The notes: generated from the letters alone by a model not told the origin. A stretch of DNA of 5,740 nt from Pseudomonadota bacterium (GCA_023432025.1 JAEYVE010000051.1:1-5740); one strand, 5' to 3'; shown: positions 1-5,740, counted from the first letter of the stretch. Translations and numbers: made by a program.

Positions 1-978
1 ACGAGGCAAGCGAGCCACGTACTCCGCCCAGGCACCCGACGTGAGCGAGGGGCCGAGCTCCAAAACGAAATCGACCGGCGGCTCCTGGGCGAGCCAGCCG
101 CGGACCACGCCGTCGACGGCGTCCACGACGATTGCCTCCGTCGAAGTGGCGTGAAACCGGAGCTGACTCGGCGCTTCCACGAGCACGGGTAGCCCCGTGA
201 GCTCCGCCAGCTGAAACACGGCTTCTCGGTGTGCGTCCGCTTCGTGAGGCTCGCGCCGGCCGGCGACCAAGAGGCCGCGCTCGCAGCGTTCCAGTCGCTC
301 TCGGAGGGAGCGGAGTGCCTCGGGCGTCGCGCTCGCGTGGGGCGGATGTGTGTGGGGCGGCCCCTGCGCGAGGAGCCGCTCGACTTGCTCGGCGAGCGCG
401 CGTTCGTCGTTCGTGGGGGAACTGAGCTGCTCGAGCCGGACCGGCTCCAGAGGTTTGCGCGCGTGTACGTTCAGCTGAACGGGCCCCGGAGTCGGGTGCG
501 CGCTCGCGAGCACGGCTTGGGCGACTTTGCGTTGGAGCGCCGCGAGCGCGTCCGGGTGGGCGTCCGGCATGCCGACGTCGAAATACGCCCTCGAAAACTG
601 GCCGAAGAGGCGAGTCTGGTCGATGGCTTGTGGCGCCGAGCAATCGAGCAGCTCGAAAGGGCGATCCGCCGTGAGCGCGATGACGGGCGTGCGACTCTCC
701 GATGCCTCGACGAACGCTGGCAAATAGTGCGCGCCCGCGCTGCCCGACGTGCAGAGCAAGACGACTGGCCGCCCCGTGACCTTGGCGTGCCCAACCGCGA
801 AGAACGCGGCGCCGCGCTCGTCGATGACCGCGTGGCAAGCGAGCGCTTCGTTTTCCAGCGCCGCCCACGCGAGCGGCGTCGAGCGCGAGCCGGGGCTGAT
901 GACGACGTCCGTGAGTCCGGCTTGGGCGAAGCTTCCCATCAGGAGCCGTGACCACTCGGTGAGCAAGTTGCGCATCAT
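1..978 (-). CDS. menD: MenD, SEPHCHC synthase (menaquinone biosynthesis), 3' end cut off by window edge
   Basis: 2-Succinyl-5-enolpyruvyl-6-hydroxy-3-cyclohexene-1-carboxylate synthase is a ThDP-dependent cytosolic enzyme. It condenses isochorismate with the succinic semialdehyde carbanion from 2-oxoglutarate, the second step of classical menaquinone synthesis. I translated 326 uninterrupted residues; the family is about 550-580 long, so the C-terminal ThDP/Mg-binding domain lies outside the window. Visible motifs are SPGSRSTPL (28-36), IDERGAAFF with the likely catalytic Glu54, CTSGSAGAHYLPA (76-88, where most homologues have SGTAxAN), LTADRP (102-107), SAPQAIDQ (114-121), PGPVQLNV (164-171) and the start of the central domain (LLVAG, 236-240; LELGPSLTSGAW, 306-317). 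The ATG at 978-976 overlaps the menF stop as ATGA; a second ATG follows immediately at 975. There is no strong Shine-Dalgarno, so translation probably depends on coupling to menF. Family assignment is near certain. Confidence 0.95.
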   Translation of the reverse strand, partial: MMRNLLTEWSRLLMGSFAQAGLTDVVISPGSRSTPLAWAALENEALACHAVIDERGAAFFAVGHAKVTGRPVVLLCTSGSAGAHYLPAFVEASESRTPVIALTADRPFELLDCSAPQAIDQTRLFGQFSRAYFDVGMPDAHPDALAALQRKVAQAVLASAHPTPGPVQLNVHARKPLEPVRLEQLSSPTNDERALAEQVERLLAQGPPHTHPPHASATPEALRSLRERLERCERGLLVAGRREPHEADAHREAVFQLAELTGLPVLVEAPSQLRFHATSTEAIVVDAVDGVVRGWLAQEPPVDFVLELGPSLTSGAWAEYVARLPR

Positions 979-2411
979 GCCGGGCTTTCGTCGCTCTTCT
1001 TGGCCTCCGGGCCCAGGCCCAGCGCTGCGCGCATCCCCGCGAGCTTGACCTCGGTTTCTTCGTACTCGGCGGCCGCGTCCGACTCGTCGACGATGCCGGC
1101 TCCGGCGTAAAGGTGCGCGCGGTCGCCGTTGATGAGCGCGGAGCGGAGCGCCACCACCATTTCGCCGTCGCCGTGCGCGTCCACCCAGCCGAACGGGGAG
1201 GCGTACCAGCCGCGCGTCGCAGGCTCGCGCGTCACGATCCAGTCGAGCGCGCGCTCGGTGGGGACGCCGCCCACGGCAGGTGTCGGATGCAGGCGCGCCA
1301 CGAGCTCCAGCAGGTGAACGTCCTTCGACAGCTCTGCCGTGATGGGCGTGCACAAGTGCAAAATGTGGCGGAGCTGGCGGACTTGGGGGCGCTCGCTCAC
1401 CTCCACGCGCGCCGCGAGCGGCGCGAGCACCGCCACGATGGCGTCGACCACGTAACGATGCTCCGCGAGATCCTTTTGGCTCTCCAACAATCGTTCGGCG
1501 CCGCCCGCCACGGACGCGGAAATGGAGCCGGCGATGGCCTCGGTCCAGACACGCGTCCCCGTGCGGCGCACCAGACGCTCCGGCGTGGCGCCCAAGAACG
1601 TTCTCTCCCCAATGCGAAGCCCGAAGCGCGTGCAACGCGGCGCCAGCTCATCCAACCGAGCCAGCACCGTCGCCGGATCGGGCGCGGGGGAGAGCCGCAG
1701 CGTGGAGCGGCGAGCGGCGACGACCTTGGCGTACGTGCCCGAGCGGATCCCGGTTCGAATCGAGTCGATCAGCTCGTACCACTCGGCCTTGGAGGTGCTC
1801 TCGCGGCACTCGAGCTCTGCGGTGAGTCGGGGCGACTCCGGGGCGATGGGGCGAGCCTCCGCCTGGCTTGCGGCTTCTGCGGCGTACGTGAGCAATTCTT
1901 CCGCCCGGGCCCGGACTGCGTTCGAGGTTCCGTCTGCGCGCTCTGCGACGACGGCGAGGCGAGCCGTGGCTCCTTCGTCCACGTAGAGCCAACGAGGCAA
2001 CACGAACGCAGCGTCCCCGAAGCTCTCCCAGCAGCCCGAGGCGTCGCGTCCGGGAACGAACGCCGCGCCGCCGTAGAACCTGAGCGGCATCCGTGCCGTT
2101 TCGTCGTCCGCGTAACCAAGGCAGGCGAATGCGTGCCGAAGCCCTTCCTGCGCCTGCGCGAAGCGCTCGGGGCCGGAGGTTTGCACGAGGCGCGCCGCCC
2201 CGAGCCCGACCACGATGGGACCGTCCTGGCCCTCGCGGTTTCCCGAAGCCCAAGACACGGTGTGCTCCCCCTCGAGGACGCCGCGCAGGCGCGCCGCTGC
2301 GCCCGGCGGCGCGGGCACGCTGGCGACCACCAGCTGCGAATGGCCGGGCGCGCAGCGCAGCGCCTCCGCCAGGGCGGCGGCTCTGCGCTGGGGGGAAGAC
2401 TCGTGGCTCAC
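975..2411 (-). CDS. menF: Isochorismate synthase MenF
   Basis: This 478-residue chorismate-utilising enzyme converts chorismate to isochorismate, the committed first step of menaquinone synthesis and the substrate supply for MenD next door. The C-terminal chorismate-binding domain (about 205-465) shows AKVVAARRSTL (228-238; K229 matches the general-base lysine of MenF/EntC), LGATPERL (273-280), EAIAGSI (291-297), SQKDLAEHRYVVDAI (311-325), HPTPAVGG (375-382), GWYASPFGW (401-409), RSALI (423-427), GAGI (437-440) and EYEETEVKL (449-457, family metal-binding glutamates). HPTPAVGG and GWYxxPxGW favour isochorismate synthase over anthranilate or aminodeoxychorismate synthase. An EntC-like siderophore role is possible but unlikely beside menD and menG. 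The start is GTG (2411-2409), preceded by GGAG at 2424-2421 with a 9-base spacer. It lies 21 bases after the menG stop, and its TGA overlaps the menD ATG by 4 bases. Confidence 0.95.
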   Translation of the reverse strand: MSHESSPQRRAAALAEALRCAPGHSQLVVASVPAPPGAAARLRGVLEGEHTVSWASGNREGQDGPIVVGLGAARLVQTSGPERFAQAQEGLRHAFACLGYADDETARMPLRFYGGAAFVPGRDASGCWESFGDAAFVLPRWLYVDEGATARLAVVAERADGTSNAVRARAEELLTYAAEAASQAEARPIAPESPRLTAELECRESTSKAEWYELIDSIRTGIRSGTYAKVVAARRSTLRLSPAPDPATVLARLDELAPRCTRFGLRIGERTFLGATPERLVRRTGTRVWTEAIAGSISASVAGGAERLLESQKDLAEHRYVVDAIVAVLAPLAARVEVSERPQVRQLRHILHLCTPITAELSKDVHLLELVARLHPTPAVGGVPTERALDWIVTREPATRGWYASPFGWVDAHGDGEMVVALRSALINGDRAHLYAGAGIVDESDAAAEYEETEVKLAGMRAALGLGPEAKKSDESPA

Positions 2412-2432
2412 GATGACGGGCTCCGCGCGAGG

Positions 2433-3167
2433 TTACTTCTTGGGCTCGGCCACGTAGAGGTGCGCAACGCCGAAGGTGAGCGGCTCCACCTGAACCACGC
2501 GCAAATCGGCGTTTTCCATCTGCTGCGCAAACTCCTCCGCTGGCGGGAACGCGGCGATGGAGCGCTGCAAGTAGCGGTACTCCTTGGCGCCCGAGAGCAG
2601 CGAGCCGACCCACGGCACGACCGTGTGAACGTGAAACCGCGCGAGCGGCCCCATGAGGCCCGAGCGCGGCTCCGAAAGCTCCAAAATGGCGATGCGCCCG
2701 CCGGGTCGAGTGACGCGCGCCATTTCTCGTAGCGCGGCGCTTCTGTCCGGCACGTTGCGGATACCGAAGGCGATGCACGTTCCGTCGAACACGTTCGCCT
2801 CGAACGGCAGCGCCTGAGCGTCCCCCACGACCAGCTCGATGCGCGAGCCGAGGCCTGCCGCTTGCACTTTGCGCTCGCCGACCGCCAGCATTTTCTCCGA
2901 GGGATCCAGCCCTACGAGCGTGGTGGAAGGCTCGCGACGCGCGATGAGGAGCGCCAAGTCGCCGGTTCCGGTGGCCAAATCCAGCACGCGGCCGTTCTCT
3001 GGAAGAGCGAGCGCGTCGGCGGTTTTCTTGCGCCAACGCTGGTCGATTCCGAGAGAAATGATGCGATTGAGCAAGTCGTAGCGTTCGGCGATGCCGTCGA
3101 ACATCGCGCCGGAGCCTTCACGACCAGCCAAAGCAACGACAGGGGGCGGAGAAGTGTTTTCGGTCAT
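2433..3167 (-). CDS. menG: Demethylmenaquinone methyltransferase MenG/UbiE
   Basis: A 244-residue class I SAM-dependent C-methyltransferase that converts demethylmenaquinone to menaquinone, the last step of the pathway; UbiE homologues also serve ubiquinone synthesis. Family features are MFDGIAERYDLLN (22-34), SAM motif I LDLATGTGDLA (62-72), GLDPSEKML (86-94), GDAQALPF (115-122), FGIRNVPD (134-141), RPGGRIAILELSEP (154-167) and the late YRYLQRSIAAFP (197-208). Length is normal. The frame is open up to an ATG at 3221, but the start at 3167 is preferred. It forms an ATGA overlap with the regulator's stop, and it removes an 18-residue Arg/Pro-rich leader that lies inside the regulator gene. Only a weak GGACGAG lies upstream, which fits coupling to regulator translation. 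With menF and menD as neighbours a menaquinone role is more likely than a ubiquinone one. The symbol ubiE would also be acceptable. Confidence 0.95.
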   Translation of the reverse strand: MTENTSPPPVVALAGREGSGAMFDGIAERYDLLNRIISLGIDQRWRKKTADALALPENGRVLDLATGTGDLALLIARREPSTTLVGLDPSEKMLAVGERKVQAAGLGSRIELVVGDAQALPFEANVFDGTCIAFGIRNVPDRSAALREMARVTRPGGRIAILELSEPRSGLMGPLARFHVHTVVPWVGSLLSGAKEYRYLQRSIAAFPPAEEFAQQMENADLRVVQVEPLTFGVAHLYVAEPKK

Positions 3168-3928
3168 GTGCTGGGCTCGTCCGGGAGGAGGGCGGAGGGG
3201 TCGACAGGGCGCCCGGCGCACAGCGCGCCGAGCAGGAGCTCTCCGGTCCGAGCGAGCTCGGCCAGAGTGCGGAGGCGGTCGCGCTTGTACTCCAAGTCGC
3301 CGTCGTGGTCTCGACTCGTTTGCGGCCGTGTGGTCGAGCCAAAAACCCCTTCGTTGGCAGAGTCCGCAGCCCCACGCGCGGGGGGCTGCGGACTCGGGCT
3401 CGAAAGCTCGGCCTCGGCCCGCTGCAGCGTTTCGCGAAACTCCGAAACCAGGCCGAGCTCGCGTTCACGAAGTACCCGTCGCGCCAGCTTCCAGATGTCT
3501 GGCTCCGCCTGGAAGTAGTCACGGCGAGTTCCCGCCTGGCTCATTCGCACCACAGCGCCCCAGCGCTCCAGCTCGGTGAGCGCCATGCTGACTCCACCGG
3601 TGCTCATCTCCAGGCGTTCGGCGAGCTCTGCCGCTCCCAGAGGAGTGGGTGAGAGGTACAGCACGGTCCACAGGCGCCCCATGGGTCGTTTGAATCCCCA
3701 GAACTGCATGAGACGACCCACCGTCTCGGCGACGGACAGCTCTGCGCTTTGGGCGCGGCGGTCTTCGCCCCGGGGCGGCCGCGCCGCGGGTTCGAGGGGA
3801 AAGTCCGGTGCTTTCAAGGCTCCTTGAAACGTTATCCAGCGACTCGGGCCGCGTGGCAATCCGCCCCTCTCGCGAAACACGAGGGACACGCCTCGTCCGC
3901 GCTCTGGATCCCTTTGCCGGGCTTCCAT
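3164..3928 (-). CDS. GbsR/MarR-family winged-helix transcriptional regulator, first gene of the men operon
   Basis: Probable DNA-binding repressor. In the longest frame (254 residues) the conserved core begins near 65. An N-terminal helix pair VAETVGRLMQFWGFKRPMG (67-85) leads into LYLSPTPLGAAELAERL. The recognition-helix region is STGGVSMALTELERWG (109-124), followed by a wing (126-142) ending in RRDYFQAE and a C-terminal helix after about 212 (YKRDRLRTLAELA). This layout matches the GbsR branch of MarR regulators; the ligand cannot be told. The start is uncertain. ATG 3928 is the only ATG before the core, but residues 1-42 use codons atypical for this genome (ATA, TTT, CAA, AAA) and overlap a promoter-like sequence and palindrome. 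TTG 3817 is an alternative, though its AAGGAG is only 2 bases away. Residues about 175-210 look like a low-complexity insertion. The stop overlaps the menG ATG, so regulator and pathway genes are probably co-transcribed. Confidence 0.85.
   Translation of the reverse strand: MEARQRDPERGRGVSLVFRERGGLPRGPSRWITFQGALKAPDFPLEPAARPPRGEDRRAQSAELSVAETVGRLMQFWGFKRPMGRLWTVLYLSPTPLGAAELAERLEMSTGGVSMALTELERWGAVVRMSQAGTRRDYFQAEPDIWKLARRVLRERELGLVSEFRETLQRAEAELSSPSPQPPARGAADSANEGVFGSTTRPQTSRDHDGDLEYKRDRLRTLAELARTGELLLGALCAGRPVDPSALLPDEPST
3299..3406 (-). repeat. Low-complexity in-frame segment with a perfect 14-bp inverted repeat inside the regulator gene
   Basis: Within the regulator, arms GAGTCCGCAGCCCC (3360-3373) and GGGGCTGCGGACTC (3382-3395) are perfectly complementary across an 8-base loop. 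They lie in a stretch encoding a Ser/Pro/Gly/Ala/Asp-rich linker (about residues 175-210 of the longest frame). Codons here (GTT, TTT, ACA, CAA, CGA) are less GC-rich at third positions than those of flanking genes. The segment separates the wing region from the C-terminal helix. The hairpin is seen directly; calling it an inserted palindromic element is inference. In the RNA it would form a very stable stem, with a T5 run 14 bases further on in the minus direction, too far for a standard intrinsic terminator. Confidence 0.6.
3812..3829. promoter_or_regulatory. Perfect 8+8 palindrome, candidate operator of the GbsR/MarR-like regulator
   Basis: TTTCAAGG (3812-3819), CT, then CCTTGAAA (3822-3829) is a perfect inverted repeat and unusually AT-rich for this DNA. 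On the minus strand it starts one base after the -10-like GATAAC, so it would cover the transcription start. That is a typical place for a dimeric MarR-type repressor to bind and autoregulate. It also contains AAGGAG followed 2 bases later by an in-frame TTG. Operator function is inferred from position and symmetry only; a perfect 8+8 repeat with some small spacer could occur about once by chance in a window this size. Confidence 0.45.
3831..3859 (-). promoter_or_regulatory. Putative sigma70-type promoter for the regulator-menG-menF-menD operon
   Basis: On the minus strand, TTGCCA (3859-3854; 5 of 6 to the -35 consensus) is followed by an exact 17-base spacer and GATAAC (3836-3831; 4 of 6 to the -10 consensus). 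It sits in an AT-rich dip, immediately upstream of the palindrome and upstream of the conserved part of the regulator. If it is used, transcription starts near 3824, and the regulator protein cannot begin at ATG 3928 from this transcript. Confidence 0.45.
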
Positions 3929-3983
3929 GCTGCGGCGCCGCGCGAAGGGTAGCGCGGCAAAGCATGTTACTTTGACGAACTCT

Positions 3984-5399
3984 ATGTCCGACTACCTGGG
4001 GGGGGATCGGGCTCAGCTCCGCGTTGCTGTCGTGGGGGCTGGACCCGCTGGATTTCACGCCGCGGACGCGCTGCTCGCGCAGGGCGCCCGCGTCGACATC
4101 TTCGAGCAGCTACCTGCGCCGCACGGTTTCGTGCGGTACGGCGTGGCGCCCGATCACCAACACACCAAAGCCACCGCGCGTCTCTTCGAGAAGGTCGCCG
4201 AGCACGAAGCGTTTCGCTACTTCGGGAACGTCGAAGTCGGTCGCGACGTGCACGTGTCCGAGCTTCGCGCGGCGTACGACCAAGTGCTGCTGAGCGTGGG
4301 CTCTCCGGACGCGCGTCCGCTCGGGGTGCGCGGAGAGGGCCTTCCTGGCAGCGTCTCGTCGACGTCGTTCATTGGCTGGTACAACGGTCACCCGCACTAC
4401 GCCGGCTTTTCGCCGCCTCTCGACACAGGGCGTGCCGTGGTCGTCGGGATGGGCAACGCCGCGCTCGACGTCGCGCGCGTCTTGATGCGCCATCCGTGCG
4501 AGCTGGAGCCGACGGACATCGCCGCGCGCGCGCTGGAATCGCTCGCACAAAGCAACGTGCGCGAGGTGATGCTCCTGGGTCGGCGTGGGCCGGCGCAGGC
4601 GGCCTTCGATTTGAGCGCCTTGCGTGAGTTGGGGGAGCTCCTCGGCGTCCAAGTGGGCGTTCACGACCCGTACGGTGACCTGCGGCGCTTCGACGGCAAA
4701 GACCGCTTGGACGAGAGGTCGTTCCGTAAGCTCGACTACGTTCTACGCCTGCCCAGGGCCGAGGAGCTGACGGCGCCGCGCCGCGTTCTCTTGCGGTTTT
4801 TCGCGACGCCCGCCGAGCTCTTGGCAGACGTGGATGGCGTCGTGGGGGCGGTGCGCGTGGAGCGCAACCTCCTCGCGGGAGAAGGTGCGCGCGCCGTCGC
4901 ACGCGGCACCGGGAGCTTCGAGGACATCCCTGCAGGCCTCGTCATTCGCGCCATCGGCCAGCGAGGCCGGCCTTTGCCAGGGGTGGCGTTCGACGAGCAC
5001 ACCGGCACGGTCCCCAGCTTCGAGGGGCGCGTGCTCGACGCGCAGGGACGCGCGGTGCCGCGTCTCTACGTCGCCGGCTGGATCAAGCGTGGGCCAACCA
5101 CGCTGGCAGGCGCCAAGCAATGCGCTACGGAAACGGTCTCCAGCATGTTGGAAGACGCCTGCGAGCCCACGTCGTCCTCGCGGCGGCGGAGCGAAGAACG
5201 CGGCATCGAGGCGCTGCTCGCGGCGCGCGGCGTGCGTTACGTCACGCGCGACGACTGGCGGCGCATCGACGCGGTCGAGCGCCTGGCAGGTGAAGTGGCG
5301 GGGCGTGTGCGCGCCAAGCTCGCGACCACCGAGGAAATGCTGGCGGTGCTGGACGACTACCAAGCTTCGGCTCAGAGCCAACACGCCTCGTCGTTCTGA
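3984..5399 (+). CDS. fprA: Adrenodoxin-reductase-like ferredoxin--NADP+ reductase (FprA type)
   Basis: A 471-residue two-dinucleotide-binding flavoprotein that passes electrons between NADPH and a ferredoxin, for example to feed cytochromes P450 or other Fe-S enzymes; cytosolic, with no signal peptide. The FAD Rossmann motif VAVVGAGPAGFHAADALL is at 14-31, with the family signature HGFVRYGVAPDHQHTK at 47-62. SFIGWYNGHP is at 128-137 and the NADP-site GMGNAALDVARVL at 155-167. GRRGPAQAAFDLSALREL (199-216) is highly diagnostic of the adrenodoxin reductase family, and YVAGWIKRGPTTLAGAKQ is at 362-379. Length is normal for FprA. One oddity: after GWIKRGPT the usual Gly-Val-Ile-Gly is Thr-Leu-Ala-Gly. 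ATG 3984 puts the Rossmann fold 13 residues from the start, as usual; an in-frame ATG at 3927 would add 19 atypical residues from the divergent promoter region. No strong Shine-Dalgarno is visible. It diverges from the men operon; the partner ferredoxin is not in the window. Confidence 0.93.
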   Translation: MSDYLGGDRAQLRVAVVGAGPAGFHAADALLAQGARVDIFEQLPAPHGFVRYGVAPDHQHTKATARLFEKVAEHEAFRYFGNVEVGRDVHVSELRAAYDQVLLSVGSPDARPLGVRGEGLPGSVSSTSFIGWYNGHPHYAGFSPPLDTGRAVVVGMGNAALDVARVLMRHPCELEPTDIAARALESLAQSNVREVMLLGRRGPAQAAFDLSALRELGELLGVQVGVHDPYGDLRRFDGKDRLDERSFRKLDYVLRLPRAEELTAPRRVLLRFFATPAELLADVDGVVGAVRVERNLLAGEGARAVARGTGSFEDIPAGLVIRAIGQRGRPLPGVAFDEHTGTVPSFEGRVLDAQGRAVPRLYVAGWIKRGPTTLAGAKQCATETVSSMLEDACEPTSSSRRRSEERGIEALLAARGVRYVTRDDWRRIDAVERLAGEVAGRVRAKLATTEEMLAVLDDYQASAQSQHASSF

Positions 5400-5451
5400 G
5401 GGAGTCGACCCTTTTCCGGGGGCGGCGTGGTCACGCAGCGCGCGGTGCTCC

Positions 5452-5510
5452 CGCACTGCGCGAGTGAGCGCTCACGGACGCGGGGCTCGCGCAGTGCGCC
5501 CGCGAGCCCC
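5452..5510. terminator. Two overlapping GC-rich hairpins between convergent genes, probable bidirectional terminator
   Basis: Arms CGCACTGCGCGAG (5452-5464) and CTCGCGCAGTGCG (5486-5498) are perfectly complementary over 13 bp, around a loop containing the 12-base palindrome GTGAGCGCTCAC (5464-5475, sharing one base with the left arm). A second stem pairs GGGGCTCGCG (5482-5491) with CGCGAGCCCC (5501-5510) over a 9-base loop, using bases of the first stem's right arm, so the two cannot form together. They lie in the 123-base gap (5400-5522) between the stop codons of fprA and the convergent gene. Neither stem is followed by a T-run, so intrinsic termination is not proven; a role as a 3'-end barrier is inferred from position. 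Confidence 0.5.
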
Positions 5511-5522
5511 CGCCGTGGTCGT

Positions 5523-5740
5523 TCACGTGCGCGTCCGCCCAGCGCCGAGGAGGGCACGGTCTTTTCCGTAGTGGTATGCGAGCTGCGCCGAGCCGTAGCG
5601 CGCTTCACGTCCTACCGGACAAGCATCGCGTACGCCGAGCCACGCGAGCTCTTCGGCGCCCAGCGAGGCTTCGAGCGCGGCATCGTAAGCGTCGGAGGAG
5701 GGAGCGGAGGCGATGTTGCCACTGGGGGCGGACGCCGCGG
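5523..5740 (-). CDS. C-terminal end of an unidentified protein, 5' part beyond the right edge
   Basis: An open minus-strand frame enters from the right edge and ends at TGA 5525-5523, giving 71 visible codons. GC-rich third positions and a plausible amino-acid mix support real coding: an Ala/Ser-rich stretch, then EELAWLGVRDACPVG, then EARYGSAQLAYHYGKD and a short GAGRTRT tail. The other minus frames here hit stops or read as Arg/Pro-rich shadow. I recognise no family and see no membrane segment; one cysteine is visible, in DACPVG. It is convergent with fprA and shares the hairpin-bearing gap. Function cannot be stated from this fragment. Confidence 0.55.
   Translation of the reverse strand, partial: AASAPSGNIASAPSSDAYDAALEASLGAEELAWLGVRDACPVGREARYGSAQLAYHYGKDRALLGAGRTRT

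Noticed and set aside
229..951. Plus-strand open frame of 240 codons at the left
   Set aside because: Exactly antisense to menD, whose uninterrupted frame carries SPGSRSTPL, IDERG and LTADRP.
1113..2732. Long plus-strand open frame of 539 codons opposite menF and menG
   Set aside because: Its product is Arg/His/Ala-rich with no family motif, and it lies antisense to two genes with clear catalytic motifs. Such long shadow frames are expected in high-GC DNA.
1648..3036. Minus-strand open frame of 462 codons in another frame
   Set aside because: Arg/Ala/Gly-rich translation spanning the menG-menF junction; a frame shadow of the real genes.
3168..3221. Upstream ATG at 3221 as start of menG
   Set aside because: It adds an 18-residue Arg/Pro-rich leader absent from the family and extends into the regulator gene. 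The ATGA overlap at 3167 is a better start.
3346..3395. Intrinsic terminator formed by the 14-bp stem and the T5 run on the minus strand
   Set aside because: The T-run begins 14 bases after the stem rather than directly behind it, and the site is inside an open coding frame with co-oriented genes overlapping downstream.
3965..3978. TGTTAC / TTGACG as promoter elements for fprA
   Set aside because: TTGACG lies too close to the start codon to serve as a -35, and TGTTAC has no -35 partner at a suitable distance.
3927..3983. ATG at 3927 as start of fprA
   Set aside because: The extra 19 residues are basic and unlike the family N-terminus and come from the GC-palindromic intergenic DNA. ATG 3984 places the FAD motif normally.
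5577..5740. Plus-strand ATG frame open to the right edge
   Set aside because: The translation is dominated by arginine and it lies antisense to a minus-strand frame with better codon use; no ribosome-binding site.

Overview
This is a high-GC bacterial window with strong third-position GC bias. It carries five genes: three menaquinone (vitamin K2) biosynthesis genes, a GbsR/MarR-type regulator and an adrenodoxin-reductase-like ferredoxin/NADP reductase. A sixth, unidentified gene enters from the right edge. The composition and protein flavour suggest a myxobacterium-like lineage (Myxococcota, Polyangia-type) or another high-GC aerobe. Nothing in the window settles the taxonomy, so this is an inference.

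Left and centre (1-3928, all minus strand): read in transcription order, the genes are the GbsR/MarR-like regulator, menG/ubiE (demethylmenaquinone methyltransferase), menF (isochorismate synthase) and menD (SEPHCHC synthase, cut by the left edge after 326 residues). The regulator-menG and menF-menD junctions are both 4-base ATGA stop/start overlaps. Only 21 bases separate menG from menF. This is a tightly packed, probably translationally coupled operon. MenF makes isochorismate from chorismate, MenD condenses it with 2-oxoglutarate, and MenG performs the last C-methylation, so the operon covers the first two steps and the final step of the classical (non-futalosine) pathway. The other men genes may lie beyond the left edge.

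Regulator and divergent promoter region (about 3810-3984): a good sigma70-like promoter on the minus strand (TTGCCA, 17 bases, GATAAC) runs straight into a perfect 8+8 palindrome (TTTCAAGG CT CCTTGAAA). Both lie inside the 5' part of the longest regulator frame, in codons that look non-coding. The true regulator start may therefore be downstream, and the palindrome may be an autoregulatory operator. Further into the same gene, a roughly 36-codon low-complexity segment carries a perfect 14-bp inverted repeat. It looks like an in-frame insertion in the linker between the winged helix and the C-terminal helix.

Right (3984-5399, plus strand): the FprA/adrenodoxin-reductase-type flavoprotein diverges from the men operon. 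It is followed by 123 non-coding bases with two overlapping, mutually exclusive GC-rich hairpins, probably a bidirectional terminator. The C-terminal 71 codons of an unidentified convergent gene end at 5523.

No tRNA, rRNA, CRISPR array, transposase or attachment site was seen.
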